The translations under genes and the position numbers were made by a program. DNA of 64,000 nucleotides from Planctomycetota bacterium (lineage in GTDB: Bacteria; Planctomycetota; UBA1135; UBA2386), in NCBI GenBank assembly GCA_020848735.1, contig JADLHO010000219.1:1-64000 (forward strand), written 5' to 3'. This document shows positions 62,658 to 64,000 of this stretch, one piece after another. Within the stretch, counting starts at the first letter, position 1; every line of letters begins with the position of its first letter. The notes below the pieces were generated by a model. That model ran no database searches, was not told the DNA's origin, and was given only the letters and a program-made list of their open reading frames with translations.

Positions 62658-62743
62658 GGTCTCTGGATTCCTTCGCGTTGAATGCTGGTTGATGTGATTC
62701 GTTGCCCGTGTGGGGGGGACTCGGACGGCGGCGGGGGAGCGGC

Positions 62744-64000
<1,257 letters not shown>

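Noticed and set aside
62658..62743. CIRCE heat-shock operator upstream of groES
   Set aside because: I looked for TTAGCACTC-N9-GAGTGCTAA and found no comparable inverted repeat.

Overview
The window is GC-rich (about 70% or more by eye), densely coded bacterial chromosome. It looks like a planctomycete-type or deeply branching Gram-negative genome. Evidence for this: an ECF sigma factor next to a kinase fused to an FGE-like domain, a PEP-CTERM protein, secreted HEAT-repeat, beta-helix and beta-propeller proteins, NfeD/FloA, lpxB, two groELs, and a large DUF4388/PEGA/PQQ-propeller protein. No 16S gene is present, so taxonomy is inferred. Most long open frames opposite real genes are GC shadows.

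Layout. 1-7035: end of an ASPIC/UnbV protein, an NhaC-type antiporter (-), asnS (+), and two secreted or lipid-anchored proteins (-). 7081-10980: ECF sigma factor and Ser/Thr kinase (-). 11026-17020: a PEP-CTERM protein, the giant DUF4388 protein and a HEAT-like secreted protein. 16971-19559: cysteine desulfurase, ThiF/MoeB-like enzyme and 7Fe ferredoxin (-), a sulfur/iron-sulfur handling group, followed by tRNA-Leu(UAG). 19836-26984: membrane protein, NfeD protease, FloA, M28 peptidase, lipoprotein.

27065-36929 (-) is the centrepiece. It is an apparently complete gene set for ATP-dependent benzoyl-CoA reduction and ring opening, in transcription order had, oah, GNAT, dch, bcrC, bcrB, bcrA, bcrD, SDR, then a hairpin, a second GNAT and an Rrf2 regulator. 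BcrABCD would reduce benzoyl-CoA to cyclohexa-1,5-diene-1-carbonyl-CoA. Dch hydrates this, Had oxidises the alcohol, and Oah hydrolytically opens the ring to 3-hydroxypimeloyl-CoA; the SDR could act on a hydroxyacyl-CoA. No benzoate-CoA ligase and no dedicated ferredoxin lie in the operon. The nearest ferredoxin is at 19314-19559.

37170-49635: TPR lipoprotein, GyrI-like protein, PKD/beta-helix lipoprotein, xylose isomerase with a DUF4863 protein, a serine hydrolase, a divergent EF-P, a secreted propeller, and an alkylation-repair pair (Ada-AlkA fusion, then an Ogt gene broken by an in-frame TAA). 49705-56655: UbiD, LpxB, an ABC exporter and a TrpG/PabA-like amidotransferase (-), and trkA (+). 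56662-64000 (-): a hydroxypyruvate-isomerase-like protein, a lipoprotein, fmdB, grpE, dnaJ, groEL1, groES and the partial groEL2 (a chaperone block without dnaK).

A recurrent octamer GCTANNNT lies 6-40 nt upstream of nine starts. In four cases it is only 6-9 nt from the start codon, suggesting a housekeeping -10 element and frequent leaderless transcripts.
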